NCBI RefSeq assembly: GCF_900141995.1
Contig: NZ_FQZA01000014.1
Coordinates: forward strand, 19,594 to 83,593
DNA: 64,000 bases
DNA from: Palleronia salina
GTDB taxonomy: Bacteria; Pseudomonadota; Alphaproteobacteria; Rhodobacterales; Rhodobacteraceae
Direction of reading: 5' to 3'
Part shown: positions 28,114-37,096 of the stretch, in pieces
How the letters are laid out: each line of letters begins with the position of its first letter
Position numbering within the stretch: the stretch's first letter is position 1
Program-made: the position numbers and the translations under genes
Notes under the pieces: generated by a model
Databases searched by the model: none
The model's input: the letters and a program-made list of their open reading frames with translations, nothing else
What the model was told of the DNA's origin: nothing

Positions 28114-28416
28114 TGCAGACGTGCCTTCCTCCCCGCGGCGTGACGCCGCTGGCAAAACACCCCTCAATCTGGACATTTTGTCGCGCTTCACGTTCGCACC
28201 TCTTGAAATTGTCCAACCTGGAAGGGCGATCATACGCGCAATTAATCCATTCCGGATAATATTTTATCCACATTGGACATCTTTCCGGCATTCGGGTGGG
28301 AACCGATCTCTCATATTGATCACGATCATTCGGTGGTTCGAATGATGGCGGGTGGGACGAACCGGCCCGCTAAGAGGAATTGAACCAACATATCTTACGT
28401 TTCGGGAGGAACGAAC
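28114..28416. promoter_or_regulatory. Divergent control region of the sugar locus
   Basis: About 300 bp without a gene, less GC-rich than its surroundings. It holds TTGTCCAA (28209-28216), its near-complement TTGGACAT (28273-28280) and a third CTGGACAT copy at 28169-28176. Between them is GGATA-ATATTT-TATCC (28254-28269). These are candidates for operators of the winged-helix/binding-protein regulator. No single promoter stands out. Confidence 0.45.
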
Positions 28417-29382
28417 ATGAACCTTCGCAGCACCTTCGCCGCCACCACTGCGGCCACCGCGATGCTGGCCGGCGCCGCCTTCGCGGGCGAGCATGGCGGC
28501 ACCATGCGCATCGGCATCACGCAGAACAACGTGGGCGTCGACAGCTACCAGACCACCTACGAGCAGGCCTTCATCGCCGCCGCCGAAGAGAACGAGAACG
28601 TCGAAACGGTCGTCCTGGACGCCGGCGGCGACGTGGCCCGCCAGATCGCCCAGATGGAAGACCTGATCCAGCAGGACGTCGACGCGATCATCATCTGGCC
28701 CACCAACGGCGAAGCCGTGATCCCCGCGGTGCGCAAGGCCGCGCAGGCCGATATCCCGGTGATCGTCACCAACTCGAACATCGCCGAGCAGGGCTTCGAC
28801 TTCGTGGCCAGCTTCTCGGGCCCCGACAACATCACCCAGGGCGCACGCTCGGCCGAGATCATGTGCGACAAGTTCAAGGAAGAGGGCATCGAGGGCGAGG
28901 CCCGCGTCGTCCAGATCAGCGGCCAGCCCGGCTACACCACCGCCATCGAGCGCGCCAAGGGCTTCGAGGATCGTCTGCCCGAGGTCTGCCCGGACGTCAC
29001 GCTGGTCGAGACCCAGCCCGGCGACTGGAACCGCGAGAAGTCGCAGCAGGTCATGGAAGCCTTCCTGGTCAAGTATGACGACATCGACGGCGTCTATGCC
29101 GGCGACGACAACATGGGCGTGGGCGCCCTGAACGCCGCCAAGGCCGCGGGCCGCGACGGGATCATCTTCGTCGGCGCCACCAACTTCGCCGTGGGTTACG
29201 AGGCCATGGCGGCGGGCGATTACTGGGGCTCGATCTACCAGTCGCCGGTCGATGACGCGGAAGCCGCGCTGCAGACGGCCATCGACATCCTGAACGGCGA
29301 GGAAGTGCCCTTCCTGAACTACTTCGACACGCCGAAGATCACCCAGGACAACATGGACGAGTTCTCGAAGCCCGTCTTCTAA
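28417..29382 (+). CDS. Ribose-type sugar ABC transporter, substrate-binding protein
   Basis: 321 residues with a signal peptide (FAATTAATAMLAGAAFAGE) and a periplasmic-binding-protein family 2/RbsB-like fold: MRIGITQNNVGVDSYQTTYE, QIAQMEDLIQQDVDAIIIWP, and a hinge DGVYAGDDNMGVGAL. Cys residues at MCDKF and EVCPD may form a disulfide. It delivers a sugar or related polyol to the two permeases and double ATPase downstream. Substrate unknown; the catabolic genes suggest a deoxysugar or sugar acid. Confidence 0.9.
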   Translation: MNLRSTFAATTAATAMLAGAAFAGEHGGTMRIGITQNNVGVDSYQTTYEQAFIAAAEENENVETVVLDAGGDVARQIAQMEDLIQQDVDAIIIWPTNGEAVIPAVRKAAQADIPVIVTNSNIAEQGFDFVASFSGPDNITQGARSAEIMCDKFKEEGIEGEARVVQISGQPGYTTAIERAKGFEDRLPEVCPDVTLVETQPGDWNREKSQQVMEAFLVKYDDIDGVYAGDDNMGVGALNAAKAAGRDGIIFVGATNFAVGYEAMAAGDYWGSIYQSPVDDAEAALQTAIDILNGEEVPFLNYFDTPKITQDNMDEFSKPVF

Positions 29383-29471
29383 GACTCCTCCCGACGGCGG
29401 GGCGCGCGTGACTGCGGTACGCGCGCCCCGCACCTTTCAGATTACGGTAGAAGACGAACCCGGGGGGAGAC

Positions 29472-30278
29472 ATGGGACGCGTCGAAGGACGGGTATGCAT
29501 CGTGACCGGTGCCGCACGCGGTATCGGACGCGCCATCGGCGAAGCGCTGCTGGCCGAGGGTGCCAAGGTCTGTTTCGCAGACATCAACGGCGACCAGGCG
29601 GCCGAAGTGGCCGAGTGCAGTGCCCGGAACGCCCATGCCGACGCCGTGACCTCCGCCAGGGTGGACGTGACCGACCGCGAGGCGGTGCGCGCCATGATCG
29701 CCCACACGGTCGAAACATTCGGGCGGCTGGACGTGAAGTTCAACAACGCGGGCGTCAACAAGCCCATGAACTTCCTCGACGTGACCGACGACAACTGGAA
29801 TTTCATCATGGGCGTCAATGGCCTGGGCTGCATGATCGGCATGCAGGAAGCCGCGCGCCAGATGATCGCGCAGGGCAAGGGCCCCGACGGCATCGCCGGC
29901 AAGATCATCAACACCGCCTCGATCGCGTCGCGGCAGGGCTTCGACAACGTGGCCCCCTACTGCGCGTCGAAATGGGCCGTCGTGTCGCTGACCCAGTCGG
30001 GCGCGCGCGGGCTGGCCGAGCACGCCATCCCCGTCACCGGCTTCGCCCCCGGCGTGGTGGCCACCGAGATGTGGGAAGAGGTCGACCGCGACCTTCTGGA
30101 AATCGGCGCATCACAACGCCCCGGCCAGGCGATGGAAGAGTTCTCGGCCGAGATCCTGAAGGGCCGCGTGGCCAAGCCGGACGACATCACCGGCACCACG
30201 ACCTTCCTGGCCTCGAGGGACAGCGACTACATGACCGGCCAGATCGTCATGATCGACGGTGGCATGACCCTGGTTTGA
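29472..30278 (+). CDS. SDR family oxidoreductase (paralogue of 25540-26349)
   Basis: 268 residues. TGAARGIG cofactor motif, NNAGVNKP, catalytic YCASK, closing TGQIVMIDGGM. It lies between the binding-protein and permease genes of the transporter operon, so an early oxidation of the imported substrate is plausible. It is paralogous to the SDR on the left arm (shared NAG-x-NKP, SIASR, W-E-x3-D-x-D-L-x-E-I-G). Confidence 0.88.
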   Translation: MGRVEGRVCIVTGAARGIGRAIGEALLAEGAKVCFADINGDQAAEVAECSARNAHADAVTSARVDVTDREAVRAMIAHTVETFGRLDVKFNNAGVNKPMNFLDVTDDNWNFIMGVNGLGCMIGMQEAARQMIAQGKGPDGIAGKIINTASIASRQGFDNVAPYCASKWAVVSLTQSGARGLAEHAIPVTGFAPGVVATEMWEEVDRDLLEIGASQRPGQAMEEFSAEILKGRVAKPDDITGTTTFLASRDSDYMTGQIVMIDGGMTLV

Positions 30279-30328
30279 TTTCAGCGGACGGATCGCGGGC
30301 CGGACGGCCCAGCGCCCGAGGAGGAGCT

Positions 30329-31303
30329 ATGGCGACACTTTCCAAGCAGAAGATCGGCAGCGTTCTGGCGAAACAGGGCATCCTGATCGCCTTTGCCGTG
30401 TTCATCGTGGCCTTCACACTGGCCAACAACAAGTTCCTCACCGTCGACAACGTCTTCTCGGTGGTGCCCGCCTCGGCCAAACAGGGGGTCATGGCGCTCG
30501 GCGTCACCTTCGTGGTGATCTCGGGCAACCTGGACCTGTCGGTCGGCTCGATGATGAGCTTCTCGACCATCGTGGTGCTGGATCTGCACGACAAGATCGG
30601 GCCGTTCCTGGCCATCCCGGCGATGTTCGCGATGACGCTGTGCCTCGGGGCCTTCATCGGGATACTTGTCGGGTATCTCAGGCTGAATTCACTGATCGTC
30701 ACGTTGGGGATGCTCTCGGCGATCCATGGTCTGACGCTGACCTATTCGGGCGGCCAGAACATGGACATCGCCGACAAGGAAGGCACCTGGTTCAGCGTCT
30801 TCGGACAGGGCACTGCCCTGGGCATCCCGGTGCCGATCCTGATCTTTGCCCTGCTGGCCGCGGTGCTGGGGCTGATGCTGTCGCGCACGCCCTTCGGCCG
30901 CAAGGTCTATGCCGTGGGCGGCAATGGCACGGCCGCGACCTTCTCGGGCATCCGGCGCGCGCGCACGGTCTTCATGTGCTACATCCTGTCGGCCTTCTGC
31001 GTCGCCACCGCCGGATTGATCCAGGCCAGCCGCAGCCTGGGATCGCAGAACACCGTGGGACAGGGCCTCGAGCTCGAGGTGCTGGCCGCCGTGATCCTGG
31101 GCGGCGCGTCCCTGATGGGCGGCTCGGGCACGATCTTCAAGACCGTGATCGGGGTGCTGATCCTGGGCTTCATCCAGAACGGGCTGCTGCTGCTCGGCCT
31201 GCAATTCTACGTCCAATATGTCGTGACCTGGGTGATCATCATCCTGGCCGTCTGGCTCGACATTGCCGCCAAGCGTGGCCGGCTCTGGTCGCCCATCGCC
31301 TGA
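30329..31303 (+). CDS. Sugar ABC transporter permease (RbsC-like), first
   Basis: 324 residues, eight to ten hydrophobic segments, branched-chain/ribose permease family: GVTFVVISGNLDLSVGSMMSFS and LEVLAAVILGGASLMGGSGTI are the diagnostic segments, with the cytoplasmic EAA-like loop near SRTPFGRKVYAVGGN. GAGGAG site directly before ATG 30329. It presumably forms a heterodimer with the next permease. Confidence 0.92.
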   Translation: MATLSKQKIGSVLAKQGILIAFAVFIVAFTLANNKFLTVDNVFSVVPASAKQGVMALGVTFVVISGNLDLSVGSMMSFSTIVVLDLHDKIGPFLAIPAMFAMTLCLGAFIGILVGYLRLNSLIVTLGMLSAIHGLTLTYSGGQNMDIADKEGTWFSVFGQGTALGIPVPILIFALLAAVLGLMLSRTPFGRKVYAVGGNGTAATFSGIRRARTVFMCYILSAFCVATAGLIQASRSLGSQNTVGQGLELEVLAAVILGGASLMGGSGTIFKTVIGVLILGFIQNGLLLLGLQFYVQYVVTWVIIILAVWLDIAAKRGRLWSPIA

Positions 31304-31318
31304 GGAAGGAGCAAGACC

Positions 31319-32320
31319 ATGCAACCTGGTGCACTGTCCAAGGCGCTGAAGAACGGCGCGATCTGGGGCTTCATCGTGCTCGAGCTGATCTTCTTCTCGG
31401 TCGCGGGAGAGTTCATGTCGCTCAGCGACACGGCCTTCATGGACTGGGAGAACATGCTGCTGCTGCTCAAGCAGTCGGCTCCAATCGGTATCATCGCGAT
31501 GGGCATGACCATCGTGATGGTGAACGGCAATATCGACCTGAGCGTCGGGGCCACCTTCGCCATCGCCGCGATCATCCTGCTCGACAGCATGACATGGCCG
31601 TTCATGGCCGCCATGGGCGACTGGGCCATCCCCTTCGCGTGGCTGTTCGCGCTGATCGTCGGCACCCTGCTGGGCGCGCTGAACGGTCTGCTGGTCTGGA
31701 AGACCGGCGTCGACGCTTTCATCGTCACGCTCGGGTCCATGCTGGGCTATCGCGGCATCGTCTTCATGTTCAACGGCGAGAACCCGACCAGCCACCTGAA
31801 CTGGACCCTCGTGGACTTCGCCGAGGCCGAGTTCCTGGGCATCGCCACCGCGTCGTGGTTCCTGCTGGCCGCCACGGGGGCCATGTGGTTCCTGATGACC
31901 AAGACCGTCCACGGCCGCAACGCCTATGCCATCGGCGACAACCGCGAAGCGGCGGTGAACGCGGGCATCCGCGTCGGGCCGCACATGATGATCAATTTCG
32001 CGATCATCGGCTTCCTGGCGGCCCTGTCGGCGGTCGTCTTCTACTCGGAATCGGGGTCGGTGAACCCCAATGACGGCCAGCTCTACGAGTTGTGGGTCAT
32101 CACCGCCGTCGTGCTGGGCGGCACCAAGATCACCGGCGGCGCGGGCAGCGTCATCGGCACCTTCGGCGGTGTCATCGCCATACAGCTTCTGCGCAAGGGG
32201 CTGGGCCATATCGGCGCCGATACGTCCACGGTGAACCTCGTGATCGGCCTGATCCTGATCGCCGTGCTGTTCCTCGACCGTCAGCTGAACGTGAAGGGCA
32301 AGGAGGCCTTGAAGGTATGA
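31319..32320 (+). CDS. Sugar ABC transporter permease (RbsC-like), second
   Basis: 333 residues of the same permease family: GMTIVMVNGNIDLSVGATFAIA and ELWVITAVVLGGTKITGGAGSV, with TKTVHGRNAYAIGDNREAA as the coupling-helix region. It lies 15 bp after the first permease gene, and its stop overlaps the ATPase start (ATGA), so the subunits are translationally coupled. Confidence 0.92.
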   Translation: MQPGALSKALKNGAIWGFIVLELIFFSVAGEFMSLSDTAFMDWENMLLLLKQSAPIGIIAMGMTIVMVNGNIDLSVGATFAIAAIILLDSMTWPFMAAMGDWAIPFAWLFALIVGTLLGALNGLLVWKTGVDAFIVTLGSMLGYRGIVFMFNGENPTSHLNWTLVDFAEAEFLGIATASWFLLAATGAMWFLMTKTVHGRNAYAIGDNREAAVNAGIRVGPHMMINFAIIGFLAALSAVVFYSESGSVNPNDGQLYELWVITAVVLGGTKITGGAGSVIGTFGGVIAIQLLRKGLGHIGADTSTVNLVIGLILIAVLFLDRQLNVKGKEALKV

Positions 32321-33831
32321 CCGATACGAAACCGATCCTGCGGCTCGACGGCATCGTCAAGACGTTCCCCGGCGTTCGGGCGCTCGACGGCGTCTCCTTC
32401 GCCGTGATGCCCGGCGAGGTCCACGCCCTCATGGGCGAGAACGGCGCTGGGAAATCCACCCTGATGAAGGTGCTGGGCGGCATCCACCAGCCCGATGGCG
32501 GGGCGATCTACATGGGCGACGAGCAGGTCGTCATGTCCGGCCCGCTGGAAGCCAAGGCCAAGGGCATCGTCTTCATTCACCAGGAGCTGAGCCTGGCCGA
32601 AGAGCTGACAGTGGCCGAGAACATCTACCTGGGCGAGCTGCCGCGAAAAAGCTTCGGCCGGGTCGACTGGAAGACCCTGGCCGAAAAGACCAACGCGATC
32701 CTGAAGAAGCTGCGGGTGGGCTTCGACGCCCTGACCCGGGTGGGCGATTTGTCGATTGCCAACCAGCAGATGGTCGAGATCGCCCGCGCCCTGACCGTCG
32801 ACGCCAAGGCCGTGATCTTCGACGAGCCCACCGCGTCGCTGACCGACGCCGAGAAGGTGGTGCTGTTCGACGTCATCAGCGACCTCAAGGCCGACGGCGT
32901 GGGCATCATCTATATCAGCCACCGGATGGAAGAGATCTTCAAGATCACCGACCGGATCAGCGTCCTGCGCGACGGCCAGTACCAGGGCACGGTCGCCACG
33001 CCCGAGACCGACGAGGAACGCGTCACCCAGATGATGATCGGCCGCAAGCTGGACCTGACGCGCAACGCGTTGCACCACGAACTGGGCGACGTCGCGCTCG
33101 AGGTGCGGGGCCTCAGCTGCGGCAAGCTCTACACCGATATCAGCTTCGAGGTGCGCCGTGGCGAGGTCGTGGGCTTCTACGGGCTGGTCGGCGCGGGCCG
33201 GACCGAGATTGCCGAGACGCTGTTCGGTCTGCGCGATCCCTCGGCCGGGCAGATCCTGCTCGACGGCGAAGAGGTCCGGCTGAACTCGCCCGTCGACGCC
33301 ATCGCCCGCGGCATCAGCCTGGTCCCCGAGGACCGCAAGGGCCAGGGCCTGGTCCTGGGCATGAACTGCCGGGACAACATGACCCTGCCCCAGGTGGACG
33401 ATTTGACCGCCGGTCCCTTCGTGGCCGAGGGCGCCGAGGTCGCCATCTTCGACCAGTATCGCGACCAGCTGGACATCCGCACGCCGGGCTGGCGGGCCCG
33501 GGTCGGAAACCTGTCGGGCGGCAACCAGCAGAAGATCGTCATCGGCAAGTGGCTGTCCATGCATCCCAGCCTGCTGATCGTGGACGAGCCCACGCGCGGC
33601 ATTGATGTCGGAAGCAAGTCCGAGATCCACAAGCTGCTGCGCGGCCTCGCGGCCAAGGGCTATGCCGTCATGGTCATCAGCTCGGAAATGCCCGAGGTGC
33701 TGCACGTCTCGGACCGGATCGTGGCCATGTATTCCGGCCGCATCATGCGGACCTTCACCTCGGACGAGGTGACCGAGGACAGCCTGATCCAGGCGATCTC
33801 GGGCCTGGGCGGTGACGGCAAGGCCGCCTGA
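32317..33831 (+). CDS. Sugar ABC transporter ATPase with two nucleotide-binding domains (RbsA-like)
   Basis: 504 residues, two ABC domains in tandem as in RbsA/MglA. The first has Walker A GENGAGKST, an atypical signature LSIANQQ and Walker B AVIFDEPTASL. The second has a degenerate Walker A (GLVGAGRTE) but a good signature LSGGNQQ and Walker B LLIVDEPTRGID. This asymmetry is normal for the carbohydrate-uptake type 2 class. It energises import by the two permeases just upstream. Confidence 0.95.
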   Translation: MTDTKPILRLDGIVKTFPGVRALDGVSFAVMPGEVHALMGENGAGKSTLMKVLGGIHQPDGGAIYMGDEQVVMSGPLEAKAKGIVFIHQELSLAEELTVAENIYLGELPRKSFGRVDWKTLAEKTNAILKKLRVGFDALTRVGDLSIANQQMVEIARALTVDAKAVIFDEPTASLTDAEKVVLFDVISDLKADGVGIIYISHRMEEIFKITDRISVLRDGQYQGTVATPETDEERVTQMMIGRKLDLTRNALHHELGDVALEVRGLSCGKLYTDISFEVRRGEVVGFYGLVGAGRTEIAETLFGLRDPSAGQILLDGEEVRLNSPVDAIARGISLVPEDRKGQGLVLGMNCRDNMTLPQVDDLTAGPFVAEGAEVAIFDQYRDQLDIRTPGWRARVGNLSGGNQQKIVIGKWLSMHPSLLIVDEPTRGIDVGSKSEIHKLLRGLAAKGYAVMVISSEMPEVLHVSDRIVAMYSGRIMRTFTSDEVTEDSLIQAISGLGGDGKAA

Positions 33832-33909
33832 ACCCCTGCCCCACACCCAGCCGCGTGCGCGGGCGCCCTGCCCGCGCCGCCCCTTTGACCTGCAACCTGC
33901 GAGGACAGC

Positions 33910-34767
33910 ATGAAACTGCTCCGCCATGGCGCGCCCGGCGCCGAGAAACCGGGCCTACTCGACGCCGACGGCCGCGTGCGTGACCTGAGCGGCGTGGTCC
34001 CCGATATCGCGGGCGAAACCCTGCACCCCGAAGGCCTGGCCAGGCTGGCCGCACTGGATCCGTCCGACCTGCCGCTGGTCGACGGCACGCCGCAGGAAGG
34101 TCTGCGCCTTGGCCCCTGCGTGGGCGGCATCGGCAAGTTCATCTGCATCGGCCTGAACTACGCCGACCACGCCGAGGAAGCCGGCATGCCGATCCCGGCC
34201 GAGCCCATCATTTTCAACAAGTGGACCTCGGCCATCCAGGGGCCGGACGACCCCATCCAGATCCCCAGGGGATCGACCAAGACCGACTGGGAGGTCGAGC
34301 TGGGCGTCGTGATCGGCAAGCCGGGCGCCTATATCGACAAGGCGGACGCCATGGATCACGTGGCGGGCTTTTGCGTCATCAACGACGTGTCCGAGCGGGA
34401 ATACCAGCTCGAACTGGGCGGCAGCTGGGACAAGGGCAAGGGTTGCGATACCTTCGGCCCCATCGGACCGTGGCTGGTCACCCGCGACGAGGTCGGCGAC
34501 GTGAACGCGCTGGACATGTGGCTGGACGTGGATGGCGAGCGGATGCAGGCGGGCAGCACCTCGACCCTCATCTTCGACGTGCCACACCTGGTATCCTATT
34601 GCAGCCGCTTCATGAGCCTGCAGGCGGGCGACGTGATTTCGACCGGGACGCCGCCGGGCGTGGGGATGGGCTTCAAGCCGCCGCGTTTCCTGTCGGGCGG
34701 CGAGACCATCACCCTGGGCATCGCCGGGCTGGGCCAGCAGACCGCGAAAGTGCTTCCGGCACAGTGA
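33910..34767 (+). CDS. FAH-family hydrolase, 2,4-diketo-3-deoxy-sugar-acid hydrolase-like
   Basis: 285 residues of the fumarylacetoacetate hydrolase family. IGLNYADHAEE and TDWEVELGVVIGK hold the metal-binding acidic residues; NDVSEREYQLE, KGCDTFGPIGPW and SLQAGDVISTGTPPGVGMG are conserved. It is very like proteins assigned as 2,4-diketo-3-deoxy-L-fuconate (or L-rhamnonate) hydrolase, often mislabelled ureidoglycolate lyase; these release pyruvate plus L-lactate. It closes the rightward operon, 78 bp after the ATPase gene. A dehydrogenase for the previous step is encoded on the left arm. Exact substrate is inferred. Confidence 0.85.
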   Translation: MKLLRHGAPGAEKPGLLDADGRVRDLSGVVPDIAGETLHPEGLARLAALDPSDLPLVDGTPQEGLRLGPCVGGIGKFICIGLNYADHAEEAGMPIPAEPIIFNKWTSAIQGPDDPIQIPRGSTKTDWEVELGVVIGKPGAYIDKADAMDHVAGFCVINDVSEREYQLELGGSWDKGKGCDTFGPIGPWLVTRDEVGDVNALDMWLDVDGERMQAGSTSTLIFDVPHLVSYCSRFMSLQAGDVISTGTPPGVGMGFKPPRFLSGGETITLGIAGLGQQTAKVLPAQ

Positions 34768-35009
34768 CCGCTGCGTCGGGGCCTGGAAACCGCCACGGCC
34801 CCGCCGATTGCGACCATCGGACACGGTGTCCAGCGCAGGAAACTTGGCGCCCACGCTGGAAGCTCTCAGTTTGAGCGATACCTATTATTGACGGAACGGC
34901 AATTTCGGCCGGTCCGGATGGTCGAGGAGCCACCCCGGTTTCGCGGCAAGGCCCGCCATACCAGCGTTTCCCCCACCCGACAGGCGCGGGTGGCGGGCCG
35001 CCAAGGCAG

Positions 35010-36233
35010 CTAGGCTCGCTCCAACACCAGCGGAAGCCACTCCAATCCCCGCACCGATAGCCCCGGCTTGAAGCGCAGGGGTTCCCCGGTCAGCCCGATC
35101 CGGCGGTATCTGCGGTGCAGCGCTGTGAAGACCAGCTCCATGCTCATCCGCGCAAGGTGGTTGCCGAGGCAGAAATGCGCGCCGCCCCCGAACGCCACGT
35201 GCCGCGCCCGGGGCCGGTGGATGTCGAAGATGTCGGGCCGGTCGAACCGGTCGGGGTCGCGATTGGCCGCGCCGTAAAGCAGGCCGAACCGCGTGCCCGC
35301 CGGGAAATCCCGCCCGCCGACGGTGCAATCGGCGGTGGCGAAGCGGTGGAAATAGGGCAGCGGCGGATCGAAGCGGAACATCTCGTCGATCGCGGGGCGC
35401 AGCAGGCCCGGGTCGGCGCGCAGGTCGGCATCGGCCTGCGGAGAGTGCAGCAGCGCCAGCAGCCCGGTCCCCAGCACATCGATGGTCGAGCCATGGCCCG
35501 CCATGAGGATCAGCATGACCGTCGCGATCAGCTCGTCCCGGCTAAGGTCGCCCGCGCCGTGACGCGCCAGCAGCCCGGTCAGCAGGTCGTCCTCGGGCAC
35601 CGACGCGCGGCGATCCAGCAGGTCGACAAGGTAGTCGTGGAAGGCGCGGGTGGCGTGCTCGGCGCGGGCCTTGTCGGCGTCGTCGCGCCCCGGATCGAAG
35701 AAGCGCACGACCTCCTCGGACCAGAACCGCAGGCGCGGACTATCCGCGTCCGGAACGCCCAGCAGCCGTCCGATCACCACGCCAGGGACATGGGCGGCCA
35801 CGTCCTCGATGAAGTCGATCCGCGACTGTCCCGCGACCGTTTCCAGCAAGCCCTCCACATGCGCGGCGATGGCCGGGCGCAGGCGGTCGACCGCCTTGGG
35901 CGTGAAGGCCCGGGCCACCACGGCGCGCAGGCGGTCATGCTCGGCCCCGTCCGATTCCAGCAGGTTGGTCTGCACGAAGCGCTGGTGATAGGGCATGTCG
36001 TGCCAGTTCATCCGGCGCCGCCGCGCCTCGGCCTCCTCGGGGGAGGCGCCGTCCTCCAGCGCGCGCACCATGGAACGGTCCAGCACCACCCGCTCGACAT
36101 CCGCGATGCGCGTCAGCATCCATGTGTCGGTCTCGGCGTGGAACCACGGCCCGTGCGCGCGCATCCTGGCATAGACGGCGTAGGGGTCGGCGGCGAATTC
36201 CGGCGTGTGGGGATCGAGGACGATCTCGGTCAC
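35010..36233 (-). CDS. Cytochrome P450 with altered I-helix
   Basis: 407 residues, a soluble bacterial P450. Heme-binding FGGGAHFCLGNHLA with Cys355, ExxR motif EMFR (284-287) and the PERF-like DPDRFDRPD are all present. In the I-helix the usual (A/G)Gx(D/E)T reads AGHGST (245-250): the acidic residue is Gly248 and the following Thr is Ser249, so oxygen activation may be unusual. Such proteins are monooxygenases that need a ferredoxin and reductase, neither of which is nearby. Substrate unknown. The 240 bp upstream of the convergent end (34768-35009) show no gene. Confidence 0.9.
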   Translation of the reverse strand: MTEIVLDPHTPEFAADPYAVYARMRAHGPWFHAETDTWMLTRIADVERVVLDRSMVRALEDGASPEEAEARRRRMNWHDMPYHQRFVQTNLLESDGAEHDRLRAVVARAFTPKAVDRLRPAIAAHVEGLLETVAGQSRIDFIEDVAAHVPGVVIGRLLGVPDADSPRLRFWSEEVVRFFDPGRDDADKARAEHATRAFHDYLVDLLDRRASVPEDDLLTGLLARHGAGDLSRDELIATVMLILMAGHGSTIDVLGTGLLALLHSPQADADLRADPGLLRPAIDEMFRFDPPLPYFHRFATADCTVGGRDFPAGTRFGLLYGAANRDPDRFDRPDIFDIHRPRARHVAFGGGAHFCLGNHLARMSMELVFTALHRRYRRIGLTGEPLRFKPGLSVRGLEWLPLVLERA

Positions 36234-36325
36234 GGGCGGGGGGCTCCTGTCATGGGACCGGGTGCGACCCTGCCCCGCGCGGGCGCGAAGGTGGGCACGG
36301 CCAAGCGGCGGTCATTCTGCAGCAG

Positions 36326-37093
36326 CTAGCGCGGCGCCATCCGGATCGCGCCGTCCAGCCGGATGACCTCGCCATTCAGCATCGGGTTCTCGACGATATG
36401 GCCCACCATGGCCGCGAATTCGCCCGGGTCGCCCAGGCGCGACGGGAACGGCACCTGCGCGCCCAGCGATTGCTGCACCTCGTCGGGCAAGCCTTGCAGC
36501 AGCGGCGTCAGGAACAGGCCCGGCGCGATGGTGCAGACGCGGATGCCCTTGTCGGCCAGGTCGCGCGCCATGGGCAGGGTCATGCCCGCGATGCCGCCCT
36601 TGGATGCCGCATAAGCCACCTGCCCCACCTGTCCGTCGAAGGCCGCCACCGAGGCGGTGTTCACGATGACCCCGCGCGCATTGTCGAGCCCCACCGGATC
36701 CAGCGCGGCCATGCGGGCGGCGGCCTGGCTGGCGGCGTGGAAGCTGCCCAGCAGGTTCACCCGCACCACCTTGTCGAAAAGCGTCGGGTCATGGGGCTGG
36801 CCCCGCGACACGGTCTTGGCCGCCGGGCCGATCCCCGCACAATTGACCAGCACCCGCGGCGCGCCCAGCTGCCCGACCACATCATCCATCGCGGCGGCCA
36901 CGCTGTCGGGGTCCGAGACATCGCAGGCGGCGTGGTGCCCGCCCACCCGTTCGGCCTGGGCCGCCGCCGCCTCGCCGTCGAGATCGAGGATCGCCACCTT
37001 CATCCCCCGGCCCGCCAGGTGCAACGCCGTCGCGGCGCCCAGCCCCGACGCGCCCCCGGTGACGATCGCCACCGATCCGGTCCAGACCTGCAT
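36326..37093 (-). CDS. SDR, 3-hydroxyacyl-CoA dehydrogenase type 2 (HADH2)-like
   Basis: 255 residues. TGGASGLG cofactor motif, NCAGIGPA, catalytic YAASKGG, and the C-terminal ENPMLNGEVIRLDGAIRMAPR ending that marks the HSD17B10/HADH2 group, with the FPSRLGDPGEFAAMV stretch. Members oxidise 3-hydroxyacyl-CoA or 2-methyl-3-hydroxybutyryl-CoA. It is not next to other beta-oxidation genes; it lies 3 bp after nagA, so cotranscription is likely. Confidence 0.85.
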   Translation of the reverse strand: MQVWTGSVAIVTGGASGLGAATALHLAGRGMKVAILDLDGEAAAAQAERVGGHHAACDVSDPDSVAAAMDDVVGQLGAPRVLVNCAGIGPAAKTVSRGQPHDPTLFDKVVRVNLLGSFHAASQAAARMAALDPVGLDNARGVIVNTASVAAFDGQVGQVAYAASKGGIAGMTLPMARDLADKGIRVCTIAPGLFLTPLLQGLPDEVQQSLGAQVPFPSRLGDPGEFAAMVGHIVENPMLNGEVIRLDGAIRMAPR

Positions 37094-37096
37094 TCT

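Noticed and set aside
21506..34767. Mobile island carrying the sugar locus
   Set aside because: No integrase, transposase, tRNA edge or attachment repeat is visible, and base composition resembles the flanks.
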